64,000 nucleotides of DNA from Candidatus Nanoarchaeia archaeon (GTDB taxonomy: Archaea; Nanobdellota; Nanobdellia; Woesearchaeales; WJIZ01): positions 1 to 64,000 of the forward strand of contig JANQND010000002.1 in assembly GCA_028279765.1 (NCBI GenBank), written 5' to 3'. Positions within the stretch are counted from its first letter, which is position 1. The number at the start of each line of letters is the position of its first letter. Positions 9,506-19,482 of the stretch are shown here, one piece after another. The notes below the pieces were generated by a model. That model saw only the letters and a list, made by a program, of their open reading frames with translations, ran no database searches and was not told the origin of the DNA. A program made the translations under genes and the position numbers.

Positions 9506-10963
9506 TTATTTTTTTCTAATATTAAAAAGCACTTTGACGAGTGCAAGTTCTTCTTTAACATAGCCCCTGGTAAATATGAACCCCACGGCAAAGAGAAAGC
9601 CTCCGAGCACAATGAAAAAAATCTTTGAGACTGCATGGGTTGGCTGAGCAAAAAGTAAAGGGATTCCCATGATCGCTGAGCTCAAAATGATTCTTTCCAG
9701 TTTAAGGAATTTCCAGTCTATTTTTGTTTTCGCTCTGTTATGAAGAGCAAAAAGAACAACCATGCAGAGGTATGTTACCGATGTTGCGATCCCTGCACCG
9801 ATTGAGGCAAGTGATGGAATAAGCAGTACGTTAAGCAGAAGGTTTATGGCAATTCCTATGCAGAAAATTTTTGCAACTGATTTTGTTTTGTTCTGTATCA
9901 TGAGAGGAAAGGTGTAAAAGAGAATAATTCCCTCGCAGACAGGAAACAAAATAAGAAAAGGGATAAGAGAAACAGTAGAGGCATATTCTAAACCAGAAAT
10001 CATGGTAATGATTTCCTCGCTAAGGATTGCAAACCCGGTAAGTGCAGGAATGATGATAAGCAAGGTATACTTAAGGACTGCATTCATCAGAAGTCTTGAT
10101 TGAGCAGAATTGCCCGTGTTATGTGCTGCAATAATTTTCGGGTAAATCGCTATGCTCACAGCGCTTGTACTAAGAACCAACAGGGTATTAAGCAGCGTGT
10201 ATAAATAAGAGTAATCAGCAACCTCGATCGCTGAATGAAAAAAGCCAAGGAGATAGCGGTCGCTCGAGCTGATTATCCACTGTGACAAGGACATGAGAAT
10301 CAAAGGAATACTAAAGTAGAGTCCCTTTTTTACGTAACTCCAGTCAAGTATCCTGAAATTAAGGACATGGCGTAGGCTGAGAAGAATTGCTCCGAGCACA
10401 ATAAAAGTAACAACAAGCCGGGTAAGAAAGATCGTGTCCACTGATGTTTGCCCCATTTGGAGGAGAAAAAAAAGAGGTACTGCCCAAAAAACCCTGGAGA
10501 AGAACTCGAGAACCATTTTTTTTGTTGCCTTCCCTCTTGCATACCAGTAATTTGAAATGATAGAAGAAGATGCAATGAGTCCTGCAATGCCGATGCTCAT
10601 CACAGTTGTTGGGAAAAGGGCAGAATAATTGAACAGAGAGGTAAAGAGGTAACCTAACAGGGAGAGAATAACCGCCGAAACTCCACAGAGCAGCAAGACA
10701 AAATTGAGTAAGCTACTAAACCTCCTTTTCATCTCGCTCTCCTTTCTTCCTGCCAGGTCACGAACCACAAATTCATTGAGGCCAAGCATCAGGATACCTG
10801 AAATCAGTAAAATACTGACACTAAAAATAGAATAAATGCCAAAGGCGTACTTACTTAGCAACCGTGTCAGAGCAATAAATAGACCAAAAGTTACCAGGAA
10901 GTCAGCCAGCTTAATAGCAAATACGCCTACGATTTCCTTTGAAATTTTCCGATAGGTATCCAT
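9506..10963 (-). CDS. Polysaccharide flippase (Wzx/MATE-like)
   Basis: About 12-14 predicted TM helices; SKYAFGIYSIFSVSILLISGILMLGLNEFVVRDLA, typical polysaccharide exporter layout. Confidence 0.82.
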   Translation of the reverse strand: MDTYRKISKEIVGVFAIKLADFLVTFGLFIALTRLLSKYAFGIYSIFSVSILLISGILMLGLNEFVVRDLAGRKESEMKRRFSSLLNFVLLLCGVSAVILSLLGYLFTSLFNYSALFPTTVMSIGIAGLIASSSIISNYWYARGKATKKMVLEFFSRVFWAVPLFFLLQMGQTSVDTIFLTRLVVTFIVLGAILLSLRHVLNFRILDWSYVKKGLYFSIPLILMSLSQWIISSSDRYLLGFFHSAIEVADYSYLYTLLNTLLVLSTSAVSIAIYPKIIAAHNTGNSAQSRLLMNAVLKYTLLIIIPALTGFAILSEEIITMISGLEYASTVSLIPFLILFPVCEGIILFYTFPLMIQNKTKSVAKIFCIGIAINLLLNVLLIPSLASIGAGIATSVTYLCMVVLFALHNRAKTKIDWKFLKLERIILSSAIMGIPLLFAQPTHAVSKIFFIVLGGFLFAVGFIFTRGYVKEELALVKVLFNIRKK

Positions 10964-11126
10964 CTTCTTTCTTTTAATAAGGTTTAATGAGTGTAAATCA
11001 GGTCGGGAGATGTTTAAAAAGGTAATTAAAAATAACTTAAAAAGTAAGTGTGGACAAGAATAGTGTCCGAGGATATATCATACCGTTCCTGCACAAGCTT
11101 TAAATAATGATTTCAGAACACATCAG

Positions 11127-12686
11127 GTGATGAAAAAAGGATATGTTCAGAAAGTTCTTAGTGGAGACTATAACCGGGGGATTATTCTAGTCTTTGTCAT
11201 TGGGCTTCTTTTGCGGGTTTCCCTTGCACTCATTCATCAGCCCGCAGGTGACTCCTGCTGGCACATTGAGGTGACCAGGTTTTTCGGAACGCAGGGGTAT
11301 TTGCCGACGTTTGAGCCTATTGGAAGAGAGTTATTCACCAGGCCGCCATTATTCCATATCCTAGGAGGAATTCTCTATTTCCTTTTCTCTATCATAAGTG
11401 AGCAGGTAGGTCGGGCATCCGTGTTGCTGATAAATCCCCTGCTTAGTTCTCTGAGCATTCCGCTGGTGTATATTGTTGGGAAAAAGCTGTTTGATAAAAA
11501 AATAGGAGTCTATAGTGCGCTGATATACAGTGTGGTGCCGCTCAATATCTATTTTGGATATCTCTCTTTTATTGATGAGACTGTTGCGTTTTTCTCATTG
11601 TTAAGTATCGCACTCATGCTTCATGATCGGTTTTTGCTCTCTTCTATCTCTGCTGGCCTTGCTATGCTTAGCAAAATTAACGGTGCGTTTGTCTTGATCC
11701 CTCTCGTAGTTATTCTCTTGATTGCAAAGAAAAAAAGCATCAGGAGAAAAGCCGGTTCAATCGCTAAGCTTGGTTTGGTCGCTTTCATCATCAATTTGCC
11801 CTGGTATATCAGAAATTATCTTGAGGTTGGCAATCCGGTGTGGCCATTCATGAATTTCATATTCAATTCGCCCTATGTATCCAGTGATGGTGGAACACAG
11901 ATCGCATTTTCAAACCTCTCGCAGTCACTTACTGCATTCAAGACACTCTATCTTACCTATTTTGGCGTCCCCAATGGCGATCTTGGGCTCTTATCCTTTG
12001 TCAGTATACCTGCAGTTAATCTCCTTATTGCGCTGTGGTTAATCATGACTATTATCTTTTGCATACCTATGGTTATAGGATTAACAAAGGTAAGAAAAAA
12101 GGAAACGGTACTCATACTTGGAAGCTGGCTTCTGGCCTTTCTCAGCCTCATTCTTGTGAAGATGGTCACCTATAATCCTTTTGCTCACAGCAGGCACATT
12201 CTTCCTGCAACACCCGTGCTTGCGTTAATAGGTGCTGTTGGCCTCTGTCATGCAATGAATAAGAGCGAAAAAGCAAAAAGAGTAATTCTTCTTATTTTTG
12301 TTTGTATCTCAATAGTATTCATAGGAGGAGAGTTCACAAAGGCACATTTGAGTAGTTCTCTTTGGAGCGAGTATGATGAAGATTTTATGTGGATCAAGAA
12401 TACTATTCCTGATGATTCCCTGATATTTGCACCGGGCCAGTGTTTTTCCTACAATTTTGAGAAGCAAACAACACAGCTATTGTATGATGTTGAAGAGTGG
12501 GATCAGCTGGCGCAGGGAAAGGCAAGTGAGAAAGGTATCGATTATATCTGGATAAACCAGAACTTTCCCTTGGATTCCATGAGTAGGCTGCCTGACAAAA
12601 CCGCGCAGGGTATAAAAAATCATCCTTCGTACAGTCTTATCTATCAGAACAATCAAACGGAAACACAGATATACAAAGTAAACTGA
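11127..12686 (+). CDS. Membrane glycosyltransferase (GT39/ArnT-PMT-like)
   Basis: GDSCWHIEVTRFFGTQGYLPTF...FTRPPLFHILGG plus many TM helices. Confidence 0.75.
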   Translation: MMKKGYVQKVLSGDYNRGIILVFVIGLLLRVSLALIHQPAGDSCWHIEVTRFFGTQGYLPTFEPIGRELFTRPPLFHILGGILYFLFSIISEQVGRASVLLINPLLSSLSIPLVYIVGKKLFDKKIGVYSALIYSVVPLNIYFGYLSFIDETVAFFSLLSIALMLHDRFLLSSISAGLAMLSKINGAFVLIPLVVILLIAKKKSIRRKAGSIAKLGLVAFIINLPWYIRNYLEVGNPVWPFMNFIFNSPYVSSDGGTQIAFSNLSQSLTAFKTLYLTYFGVPNGDLGLLSFVSIPAVNLLIALWLIMTIIFCIPMVIGLTKVRKKETVLILGSWLLAFLSLILVKMVTYNPFAHSRHILPATPVLALIGAVGLCHAMNKSEKAKRVILLIFVCISIVFIGGEFTKAHLSSSLWSEYDEDFMWIKNTIPDDSLIFAPGQCFSYNFEKQTTQLLYDVEEWDQLAQGKASEKGIDYIWINQNFPLDSMSRLPDKTAQGIKNHPSYSLIYQNNQTETQIYKVN

Positions 12687-12695
12687 TGCACGAAT

Positions 12696-14048
12696 ATGTC
12701 AAAAGAAGATTACTGGGAATTATTAAGAAAAGAAGTAATAGATGAAGGGCTATGTACTCAGTGCGGAACCTGCGTGGGGCTGTCAAAAGGAAAGCTAAGA
12801 TTCGAAGAAAAAAAAGGAATCCCGCTCCCCACTCTTGTTGAAGAAAAGAATAGCAGTGATATTGAAAAATCATGTTATAGTGGGTGCCCTGCAAGGTACT
12901 GCAGCTATCCAAAGTTGAATAGGTTTGTATTCAAAAAAGAGCCCAAGAACTGGATTCCGGGAATAACAAAGGCAAGCCACATTGGGTACGCAACGGACGA
13001 AAAGATCAGAAGAAATGGTGCATCAGGAGGGGTCATAACAGCAATGCTCGTCCACCTTTTGCAGACAAAGAAAATAACAGGAGTCATCTGTCTGAAAATG
13101 GGTGCCAAGGTCCCCTACAAAGCAGAGCCGGTAGTTGCGAAAACCGAAGAAGAAATTCTGGCATGCAGTCAGAGCATTTATAGTGTCACGCCCGTCAATA
13201 CTATCCTCGAAAAGAGTGCGAAAGAAAAAGGTCCTTTAGCCTATGTTGGACTGCCCGACCAAGTCGCATCCATCAGAAAGCTGCAGCAGCAGGGGCATCC
13301 ATCAGCTGCAAACATCAAATATGTATTCGGCCCCTATACAGGAACGCAGATGTACTTTGAGGCCATTCAGAGTTTTCTGCGATCACACAGCGTAAAATCC
13401 GAAAAAGAAATCGTCTCCCTGCAATATAGAGCAGGAGAATGGCCAGGGTATCTGCAGATTAAATTAAAAGACGGTCGCGTTCTCAAAGCAGAAAAATTCT
13501 ACTATAATTATCTTATTCCTTTTTTTATTACCTCAAGCAGCCTTCAGGTTGCAGACTTCACAAACGAATTAACTGATATTTCGGTTGGCGATGCATGGTC
13601 ACCTAAGTATGAATCCATAAAAAAAGGATTCTCCGTAGTTTTGGCAAGATCAGAGCAAGGGATTGAGCTGCTCAGGGAGATGGAGGGGAAAAAATCTCTC
13701 TCCCTAGAGAAAATATCACTCAAAGACGCTCTTGATATGCACGGGCATATGATTGATTTCAAAAAAAGAGGATCCTTCATCAGAAACAGCTGGAAAAAGT
13801 CATCTCCTGATTATGGGTATCAACCACAGAATATCGCAAGGTCAAGGATAGCCGTGGAGTTTGTCCTCGCAGCAGTTTTCTTTACCGGAAAATTAAGGAT
13901 CGCACGATGGGTAGTCGAGCATCTTCCCTTAAAGATAGTTGGTCCCTGCTTCAATACGCTAAGGCTACGATGGAAAAATGCTTCAAAATCTACAAAAAGG
14001 AAAGGATTATGGGAAACGAAGTTCATAATCACAGAAAAAAAAGAATAG
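12696..14048 (+). CDS. FrhB-like coenzyme F420 hydrogenase/dehydrogenase beta-subunit family protein
   Basis: CTQCGTCVG N-terminal motif, GASGGVITAMLVHLLQTKKITGVICLK, LTDISVGDAWSPKYE, AKYCxPxx-like architecture. Confidence 0.85.
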   Translation: MSKEDYWELLRKEVIDEGLCTQCGTCVGLSKGKLRFEEKKGIPLPTLVEEKNSSDIEKSCYSGCPARYCSYPKLNRFVFKKEPKNWIPGITKASHIGYATDEKIRRNGASGGVITAMLVHLLQTKKITGVICLKMGAKVPYKAEPVVAKTEEEILACSQSIYSVTPVNTILEKSAKEKGPLAYVGLPDQVASIRKLQQQGHPSAANIKYVFGPYTGTQMYFEAIQSFLRSHSVKSEKEIVSLQYRAGEWPGYLQIKLKDGRVLKAEKFYYNYLIPFFITSSSLQVADFTNELTDISVGDAWSPKYESIKKGFSVVLARSEQGIELLREMEGKKSLSLEKISLKDALDMHGHMIDFKKRGSFIRNSWKKSSPDYGYQPQNIARSRIAVEFVLAAVFFTGKLRIARWVVEHLPLKIVGPCFNTLRLRWKNASKSTKRKGLWETKFIITEKKE

Positions 14049-14065
14049 CACAGGAATGAGAAAGG

Positions 14066-15688
14066 ATGAAAGAAAGAAAAGGCAAAGAGAGTGCTGTCTA
14101 TCTTCAATGGCCGTTTATTATTTTATACGTCATCGCTGCAATTCTCCTATTTACCAAGCTGGATGACAGAAACATCGGTGTGGATGAGACCTGGACAGTA
14201 ATTTTCGCAGAAAACATCCTCGTCAACGGGTATCCCCTGATAACAAATTCCTATGGATTTTTCCAGCAGGGATTTGTCCCCTGGTTCGACTCCTGGCTCT
14301 CCTATTACTTAGTTGCCGCGTTCTATGCAATGTTCGGTATTAGTCCACTCGTGAGCAGGCTTCCTTTTGTTTTAGCAAGCCTTGGTACGCTTGTTTTCTT
14401 TTCTTATTTTGTATACTGGCTAACAAGGAATAAGCGCCTTGCCTTTCTTAGCAGTTTTCTGTTAAGTACCTCCTATCTTTTCTATTTGCACGGAAGGCAA
14501 AGCAGGTATTTCTCTCTGGTGATGTTCCTGGTGTTGGTGTTAGTATACATCTATCTTCAGTTGCTCCGGGAGAGCAGGAAGCGATATTCTGTAGGGTTCA
14601 TAATCATAAACACTATCTTTTTCTATATCCATTTTCAGATATGGGCAGCAGTAGTGCTGGGGATTGCATTGCATTTTCTCTTCTTCAGCTTTAGTAAAAA
14701 AAACTTTAAAAAACTCGCCATGCTGAGTGCGGCAGTTATTCCTTTTTTCATCCCTTTCTTTTATTATTGGGCAATAATTGGAAATTCACTAGGCGCAGCA
14801 TCAGGTGCAGCGTCAGTCGCGGGATTTTTTCTTCGGTTGGTGTACGGGTCGTACTATTTTTTTATCCTTCTCTTTCCCCTTGTGTTTCTGCTGTTCTGGT
14901 TTCATAAGCGAATCAGATCAGAAGTGTTTCTCAACAGGCAGTATTATGTATTATATTCGATTATTGCCAGCAGTATCATTTTGCCGTCATTTTTGGGGTT
15001 AAATCCGCTCCCGGAGCCAAGAAAAACCGTAAGCATAGTTCTCCCTCTGGTATGCCTTCTGATAGCGCATATCCTTCTAGTGCTCTCTGAGAAGAAAAAG
15101 CTACTAAGTTATGGTTTGCTTATCTTGTTGATATTCAGCAATCTCGTGTACGTGCTTCCTCTCTATCCTCTAAAGTTAATGGATCTTGAAACAAGAGTGA
15201 ACTATGATATGCCCTACTACTCCGGGTTTATCGATAGGACCCTTCAGCCTAGATCCAGCTTGCTGCAATTCCTCTCTGAAATATCAGTAGATTACGAATC
15301 TATTCATGATTCCATATTTCCTGTTTTACAAGAGCAGGGGTTAGATAGCCTGCCCATCACAATTTACACAGACCTTGATAGAAGTCAAATCAGCTACCAG
15401 GCAGGGATACGGGAACTCCCCTTGCGTTTCAAGCTTATAGAGCCTGATAATCCGGTATTGAATGCGAGTGCATACCTCCTCAATTACGAGCCTGCAAAAA
15501 GGTTCTATCCTGATGCTCTCCCCGATTATTCACAGGTAATTATTCATGATTATCAGGAAACAGTATGGCAGGACTCGACTAATCCTGTTTATAGGAGATA
15601 CAAAAAAGATGAGCAAAGGACAATGCTTTTATTATTCAATAGCTCGGCTGTTGACAAGAAAGAAATCACCGGTTATGTTCAGGAATAG
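14066..15688 (+). CDS. Membrane glycosyltransferase (GT39-like)
   Basis: NIGVDETWTVIFAENILVNGYPLITN...WLSYYLVAAFYAMFGISPLVSRLPFVLAS plus many TM helices. Confidence 0.75.
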   Translation: MKERKGKESAVYLQWPFIILYVIAAILLFTKLDDRNIGVDETWTVIFAENILVNGYPLITNSYGFFQQGFVPWFDSWLSYYLVAAFYAMFGISPLVSRLPFVLASLGTLVFFSYFVYWLTRNKRLAFLSSFLLSTSYLFYLHGRQSRYFSLVMFLVLVLVYIYLQLLRESRKRYSVGFIIINTIFFYIHFQIWAAVVLGIALHFLFFSFSKKNFKKLAMLSAAVIPFFIPFFYYWAIIGNSLGAASGAASVAGFFLRLVYGSYYFFILLFPLVFLLFWFHKRIRSEVFLNRQYYVLYSIIASSIILPSFLGLNPLPEPRKTVSIVLPLVCLLIAHILLVLSEKKKLLSYGLLILLIFSNLVYVLPLYPLKLMDLETRVNYDMPYYSGFIDRTLQPRSSLLQFLSEISVDYESIHDSIFPVLQEQGLDSLPITIYTDLDRSQISYQAGIRELPLRFKLIEPDNPVLNASAYLLNYEPAKRFYPDALPDYSQVIIHDYQETVWQDSTNPVYRRYKKDEQRTMLLLFNSSAVDKKEITGYVQE

Positions 15689-15721
15689 TTAACATGCTAA
15701 AAAGAGATAAGGATTAGTAAA

Positions 15722-16780
15722 ATGAAGATCGGTCTGGTAAGCAAGTTTCTGCCGCAGCAGGATGGCATAGCAATCTATGCAGAAAGCCTCTGTGAAGAAT
15801 ACAAAAAAAGTAAAGAAGTCAGGATAATAAAAGTTGGTAGTCAGGGGTCTAAAGCAGATTACCTTATTGATTTTTCCTCGTTCTCACTCTATTCAGCTAT
15901 CAAAAAGATTGTAGAGAAGGAAAGCCTTGATGCTGTTCACTTTCAGTATATTGCACCCTGGTATGGCAGGATAAGTTGTAATTTATCAGTAGTTTTAGCA
16001 TTGAGGAAAATCGAAAAAGAGCTTAATATTCCCACTATCGTTACTCTGCATGAGGTTCAGTACAAGCCTGATTCAGCAGGGATAAAATCAAAAGTTCTTA
16101 GCTGGATTGAAGGAAAAGTTGTGCGGTATGCCTCAGCCATTATCGTGCATACTCCCAAGCAGGCTGAGTTCATAAACAGAAAATACCGTACAGGTAAAGC
16201 CCGGTGTATATATATGGGAATCGCTAAAAAAGGAGTCGCTAAAAAAGGAAAGCATGTTCTTTTTTTTGGGATGATCAGCCAGGGAAAAGGAGCGAAGGAC
16301 CTTATTTCTGCAGGTAACTATCTCCCAGAGTATAAGATAACTATCAGAGGAAATCCTGTCACCAGGCGGGATGAGCAGGAGATGAAAGAAGCAGGCAGAA
16401 GATTCAACATCAAGCTGGGTTGGGCAAGCGAAAAAGAAAAAGAAGCATTGTACAAAAGTGCGAACATAGTAGTGTTGCCGTATCGCTGGGGGCCTTACCA
16501 AAGCGCGGTGCTGCATGATGCACTCTCCTACGGTATTCCTACGGTAGTAACAAAGGTGGGTGCGGTCTGGGAAATAGTAAGCAGGTTCAAGACAGGGGAA
16601 ATAGTACCTGCCCGAAACCCAAAAATGCTCGCTGAAGGCATTAAAAAGGTATTCGCTCAGTACAAAACGTACACGAGAGGTATCAAAAAGTACCAGGCTG
16701 CCGCTGAATGGAAGCAAAGCGCGAAAAAACACTACAAAGTATATAGAGAAGCTGGAAAAGCAATAAAAAAAAGAAGGTAG
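15722..16780 (+). CDS. Family 4 glycosyltransferase
   Basis: KFLPQQDGIAIYAESL, HFQYIAPWYG, IVVLPYRWGPYQSAVLHDALSYGIPTVVTKVGAVWEIV. Confidence 0.87.
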   Translation: MKIGLVSKFLPQQDGIAIYAESLCEEYKKSKEVRIIKVGSQGSKADYLIDFSSFSLYSAIKKIVEKESLDAVHFQYIAPWYGRISCNLSVVLALRKIEKELNIPTIVTLHEVQYKPDSAGIKSKVLSWIEGKVVRYASAIIVHTPKQAEFINRKYRTGKARCIYMGIAKKGVAKKGKHVLFFGMISQGKGAKDLISAGNYLPEYKITIRGNPVTRRDEQEMKEAGRRFNIKLGWASEKEKEALYKSANIVVLPYRWGPYQSAVLHDALSYGIPTVVTKVGAVWEIVSRFKTGEIVPARNPKMLAEGIKKVFAQYKTYTRGIKKYQAAAEWKQSAKKHYKVYREAGKAIKKRR

Positions 16781-16819
16781 AGCAATAGTAAAAGAAAATA
16801 CCAGAAGAAGCTGCTGCTC

Positions 16820-18118
16820 TTATGAGAAAAACTCTTCGAATCTCTTTACAACAAACTCTCTCATTTCCTGTGTTAGGCCTGGGTACACCCCAATGAAAAA
16901 AGTATTGTTCATGATAATGTCTGTGTTTTTTAGGGTTCCATATACTCTGTGTTTTATAGTAGCATAGCCCGGTTGCTTTAAGATATTTCCCGCAAAGACT
17001 TTCCTTGTTTCTATGCCAACCTCTTCCAGAAAATCAACGAGTGCAGCGCAGTCTACACCTTCCCGTACCGTGATAGGAAAACCGAACCACGATGGCTCTG
17101 CTTTATCTTCCCATTTAGGAAGAATAAGCTTGTCTTCGAATTTCTGCAAGTGCTCATAATAATACTTGAAATTTGCTCTTCTTGCAGCAACAAAATCCGG
17201 AACCTTTTCCATTTGCGCAAGCCCGATAGCTGCCTGAAGGTCTGTTGCCTTCAGGTTGTAGCCGATATTTGAATACACATACTTATGGTCATAGCCATGT
17301 GGGAGGCTCCCGTATTGAGCGCTAAATCGCTTTCCACAGGTATCATTCATTCCTGGCTCGCAATAGCAATCCCTTCCCCAATCCCGAATAGATCTTGCAG
17401 TTTTGAGCATTCTGGAGTCATTGATTATAACTCCTCCTCCCTCCCCCATGGTCATCTGGTGTGCAGGGTAAAAACTCAGCGATGCCATTTTTCCAAATGT
17501 TCCGACTTTTTTGCCATCGTACGTCGCGCCGAGCGCATCACAGCAGTCTTCAATGAGGAATAGATTATGCTTTTGAGAAATCTCAACAAGCTTGTCTAAA
17601 TGTGCAGGGTTTCCCAAGGTGTGTGGTATGAAGAGCGCCCTTGTTTTTGGTCCGATGGCTTTTTCGACCAGGTCAATAGAAATATTATACGTTCCAATAT
17701 CGCAATCAACAAATACAGGCACCAGTTGATTTTGTATAATGGGAGCAAGCGTAGTTGGAAAAGTAACTGCAGGGGTTATTACCTCATCACCTGGCTTGAG
17801 ATGATTCTGGACCTGTGGAGAGCACAACGTGGACATCATCACAAGATTCGCAGACGATCCTGAGTTAACAAGAAGAAACCACTTGGCAGCAAAGTATTGC
17901 CTTACTTTTTGCTCGAACTGAGCAGATTCCGGACCTGAGGTAAGCCAGAAGTCCAGAGAAGAGCTCACTAAATTCTGCAGTTCTTTCTCGTCATATACCC
18001 TTCCGGCATAATTAATCTTTGTTTTTCGCGGTATGAATTTTTTTGTACTATGAAAATTGATATAATATTCCTTCACTAGTGAAAGGATTTTTTCTTTGAG
18101 GTCTTTTTTCTCTGTCAT
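16820..18118 (-). CDS. rfbH: CDP-6-deoxy-D-xylo-4-hexulose-3-dehydrase (E1, RfbH-type; DegT/DnrJ/EryC1 fold)
   Basis: SFYPAHQMTMGEGGGVI carries His at the PLP-Lys position; EDCCDALGATYDGK and RDCYCEPGMNDTCGKRF give the Cys set of the E1 [2Fe-2S] site. Confidence 0.9.
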   Translation of the reverse strand: MTEKKDLKEKILSLVKEYYINFHSTKKFIPRKTKINYAGRVYDEKELQNLVSSSLDFWLTSGPESAQFEQKVRQYFAAKWFLLVNSGSSANLVMMSTLCSPQVQNHLKPGDEVITPAVTFPTTLAPIIQNQLVPVFVDCDIGTYNISIDLVEKAIGPKTRALFIPHTLGNPAHLDKLVEISQKHNLFLIEDCCDALGATYDGKKVGTFGKMASLSFYPAHQMTMGEGGGVIINDSRMLKTARSIRDWGRDCYCEPGMNDTCGKRFSAQYGSLPHGYDHKYVYSNIGYNLKATDLQAAIGLAQMEKVPDFVAARRANFKYYYEHLQKFEDKLILPKWEDKAEPSWFGFPITVREGVDCAALVDFLEEVGIETRKVFAGNILKQPGYATIKHRVYGTLKNTDIIMNNTFFIGVYPGLTQEMREFVVKRFEEFFS

Positions 18119-18132
18119 TCTAGTTTCCTTGT

Positions 18133-19482
18133 TTAATGGATTTGATAGCCAATCCCAAAATAAGAGCCAGGTGTAAATTCCTTAGGGTCAAGCATCCTTC
18201 TTCCGTCAATGATAAAGGGGAAGTTCATGTTCTCATCCAGGTCCTTCTGCCTTATGTTCTGATATTCAGGCCAGCTCGTGATAAGCAATACAGCATCTGC
18301 ATTCTTTATGGCGCTTTGCCAGGTTGGAGCATGTTGTATGTTCGTGCCAGTCTCATCATTGAATTCTTCCTTAACAACAGGGTCATGAACTATAATCTCC
18401 GCTCCTGTTTTCAGTAATTTTTCTATGATAGGGATAGCTGGTGACTCCCTGACATCGTTTGTTCCCGGCTTGAAGGCAAGCCCGAGTACAACTATTCTTT
18501 TTCCCTTTATATCAGGGTATTTAGAGAGTAGTAAATCAATAACCTGCAGCGGCTGGGTCTCGTTAGTAGTTATCACTGCGTTGAGTATTCGGGGGTCTAC
18601 ACTCTGATCCTTAGCAAATGAAATGAGCGCCTTTACATCCTTTGGAAAGCAGCTCCCACCAAATCCGCACCCTGCCTCAAGATAACTTGTTATTCCGGGG
18701 AAAACTCGTTTTCCGTCAACAATAGGAGAAAGCCTGTTATCAAGGTGAACTCCTCTCATTACTTCTTTGATATCCATATCTCCAATTGATGATGCGATAG
18801 CAGCACACTCATTTGAGAATGAAATCATACTGGCAAGAAGGGAGTTTGCCACATACTTGATCATTTCTGCAGTACGCATCGTTGTCAGCATAATTTCAGT
18901 ATCGAATCCTGCATACATCTCTGTAAGCACTGACCCGCTCTTTTTGTCAATACAGCCAATCACAATTCTGTCAGGATTTCTGAAATCGTAAACTGCGCTG
19001 CCCTCCCTTAAAAACTCGGGGTTCATGCCAACCCCAAAGTCCCTGCCTGCTTTTTTTCCGGAATATTTCTCTAAGAGAGGGATGACTACCTTCTCGGTAG
19101 TAGTCGGAACGACAGTACTCTTGACAACAACAACACTATAGCCTGTTTTTTCTTTGAGTAGTTCGCCGATTTCCTTCGCAGCAGATTTTATGTACGTCAA
19201 ATCAATACTGTTTTCAGAATAGGGTGTTCCAACGGCGATAATAATAACCTCTGCCTTCTCAACGGCATCTTTGAGGTGTACTGACGAAGATAAGCTTTTT
19301 TCTTGCCTTACTTTTGTTAAGATCTCGGGTAGTCCTTCCTCATGAATCGTTGCCTCACTTTTGTTAATTTTCTCAACGATTGCAGCATTTTTATCAATGC
19401 AGGTAACAGTATGCCCTTTCTCTGCAAGGCAGGCACCCGTTACTAAGCCTACGAATCCCGTTCCAATAACTCCAATTCTCAT
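18133..19482 (-). CDS. UDP-glucose/GDP-mannose dehydrogenase family (UDP-glucose 6-dehydrogenase-like)
   Basis: MRIGVIGTGFVGLVTGACLAEKG, GMNPEFLREGSAVYDF, YLEAGCGFGGSCFPKDVKAL; start overlaps upstream stop as ATGA. Confidence 0.9.
   Translation of the reverse strand: MRIGVIGTGFVGLVTGACLAEKGHTVTCIDKNAAIVEKINKSEATIHEEGLPEILTKVRQEKSLSSSVHLKDAVEKAEVIIIAVGTPYSENSIDLTYIKSAAKEIGELLKEKTGYSVVVVKSTVVPTTTEKVVIPLLEKYSGKKAGRDFGVGMNPEFLREGSAVYDFRNPDRIVIGCIDKKSGSVLTEMYAGFDTEIMLTTMRTAEMIKYVANSLLASMISFSNECAAIASSIGDMDIKEVMRGVHLDNRLSPIVDGKRVFPGITSYLEAGCGFGGSCFPKDVKALISFAKDQSVDPRILNAVITTNETQPLQVIDLLLSKYPDIKGKRIVVLGLAFKPGTNDVRESPAIPIIEKLLKTGAEIIVHDPVVKEEFNDETGTNIQHAPTWQSAIKNADAVLLITSWPEYQNIRQKDLDENMNFPFIIDGRRMLDPKEFTPGSYFGIGYQIH

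Noticed and set aside
9037-9651. 204-aa minus-strand ORF
   Set aside because: Overlaps the radical SAM gene antisense; no motif.
16133-16732. 199-aa minus-strand ORF
   Set aside because: Antisense to the GT4 gene 15722-16780; no motif.
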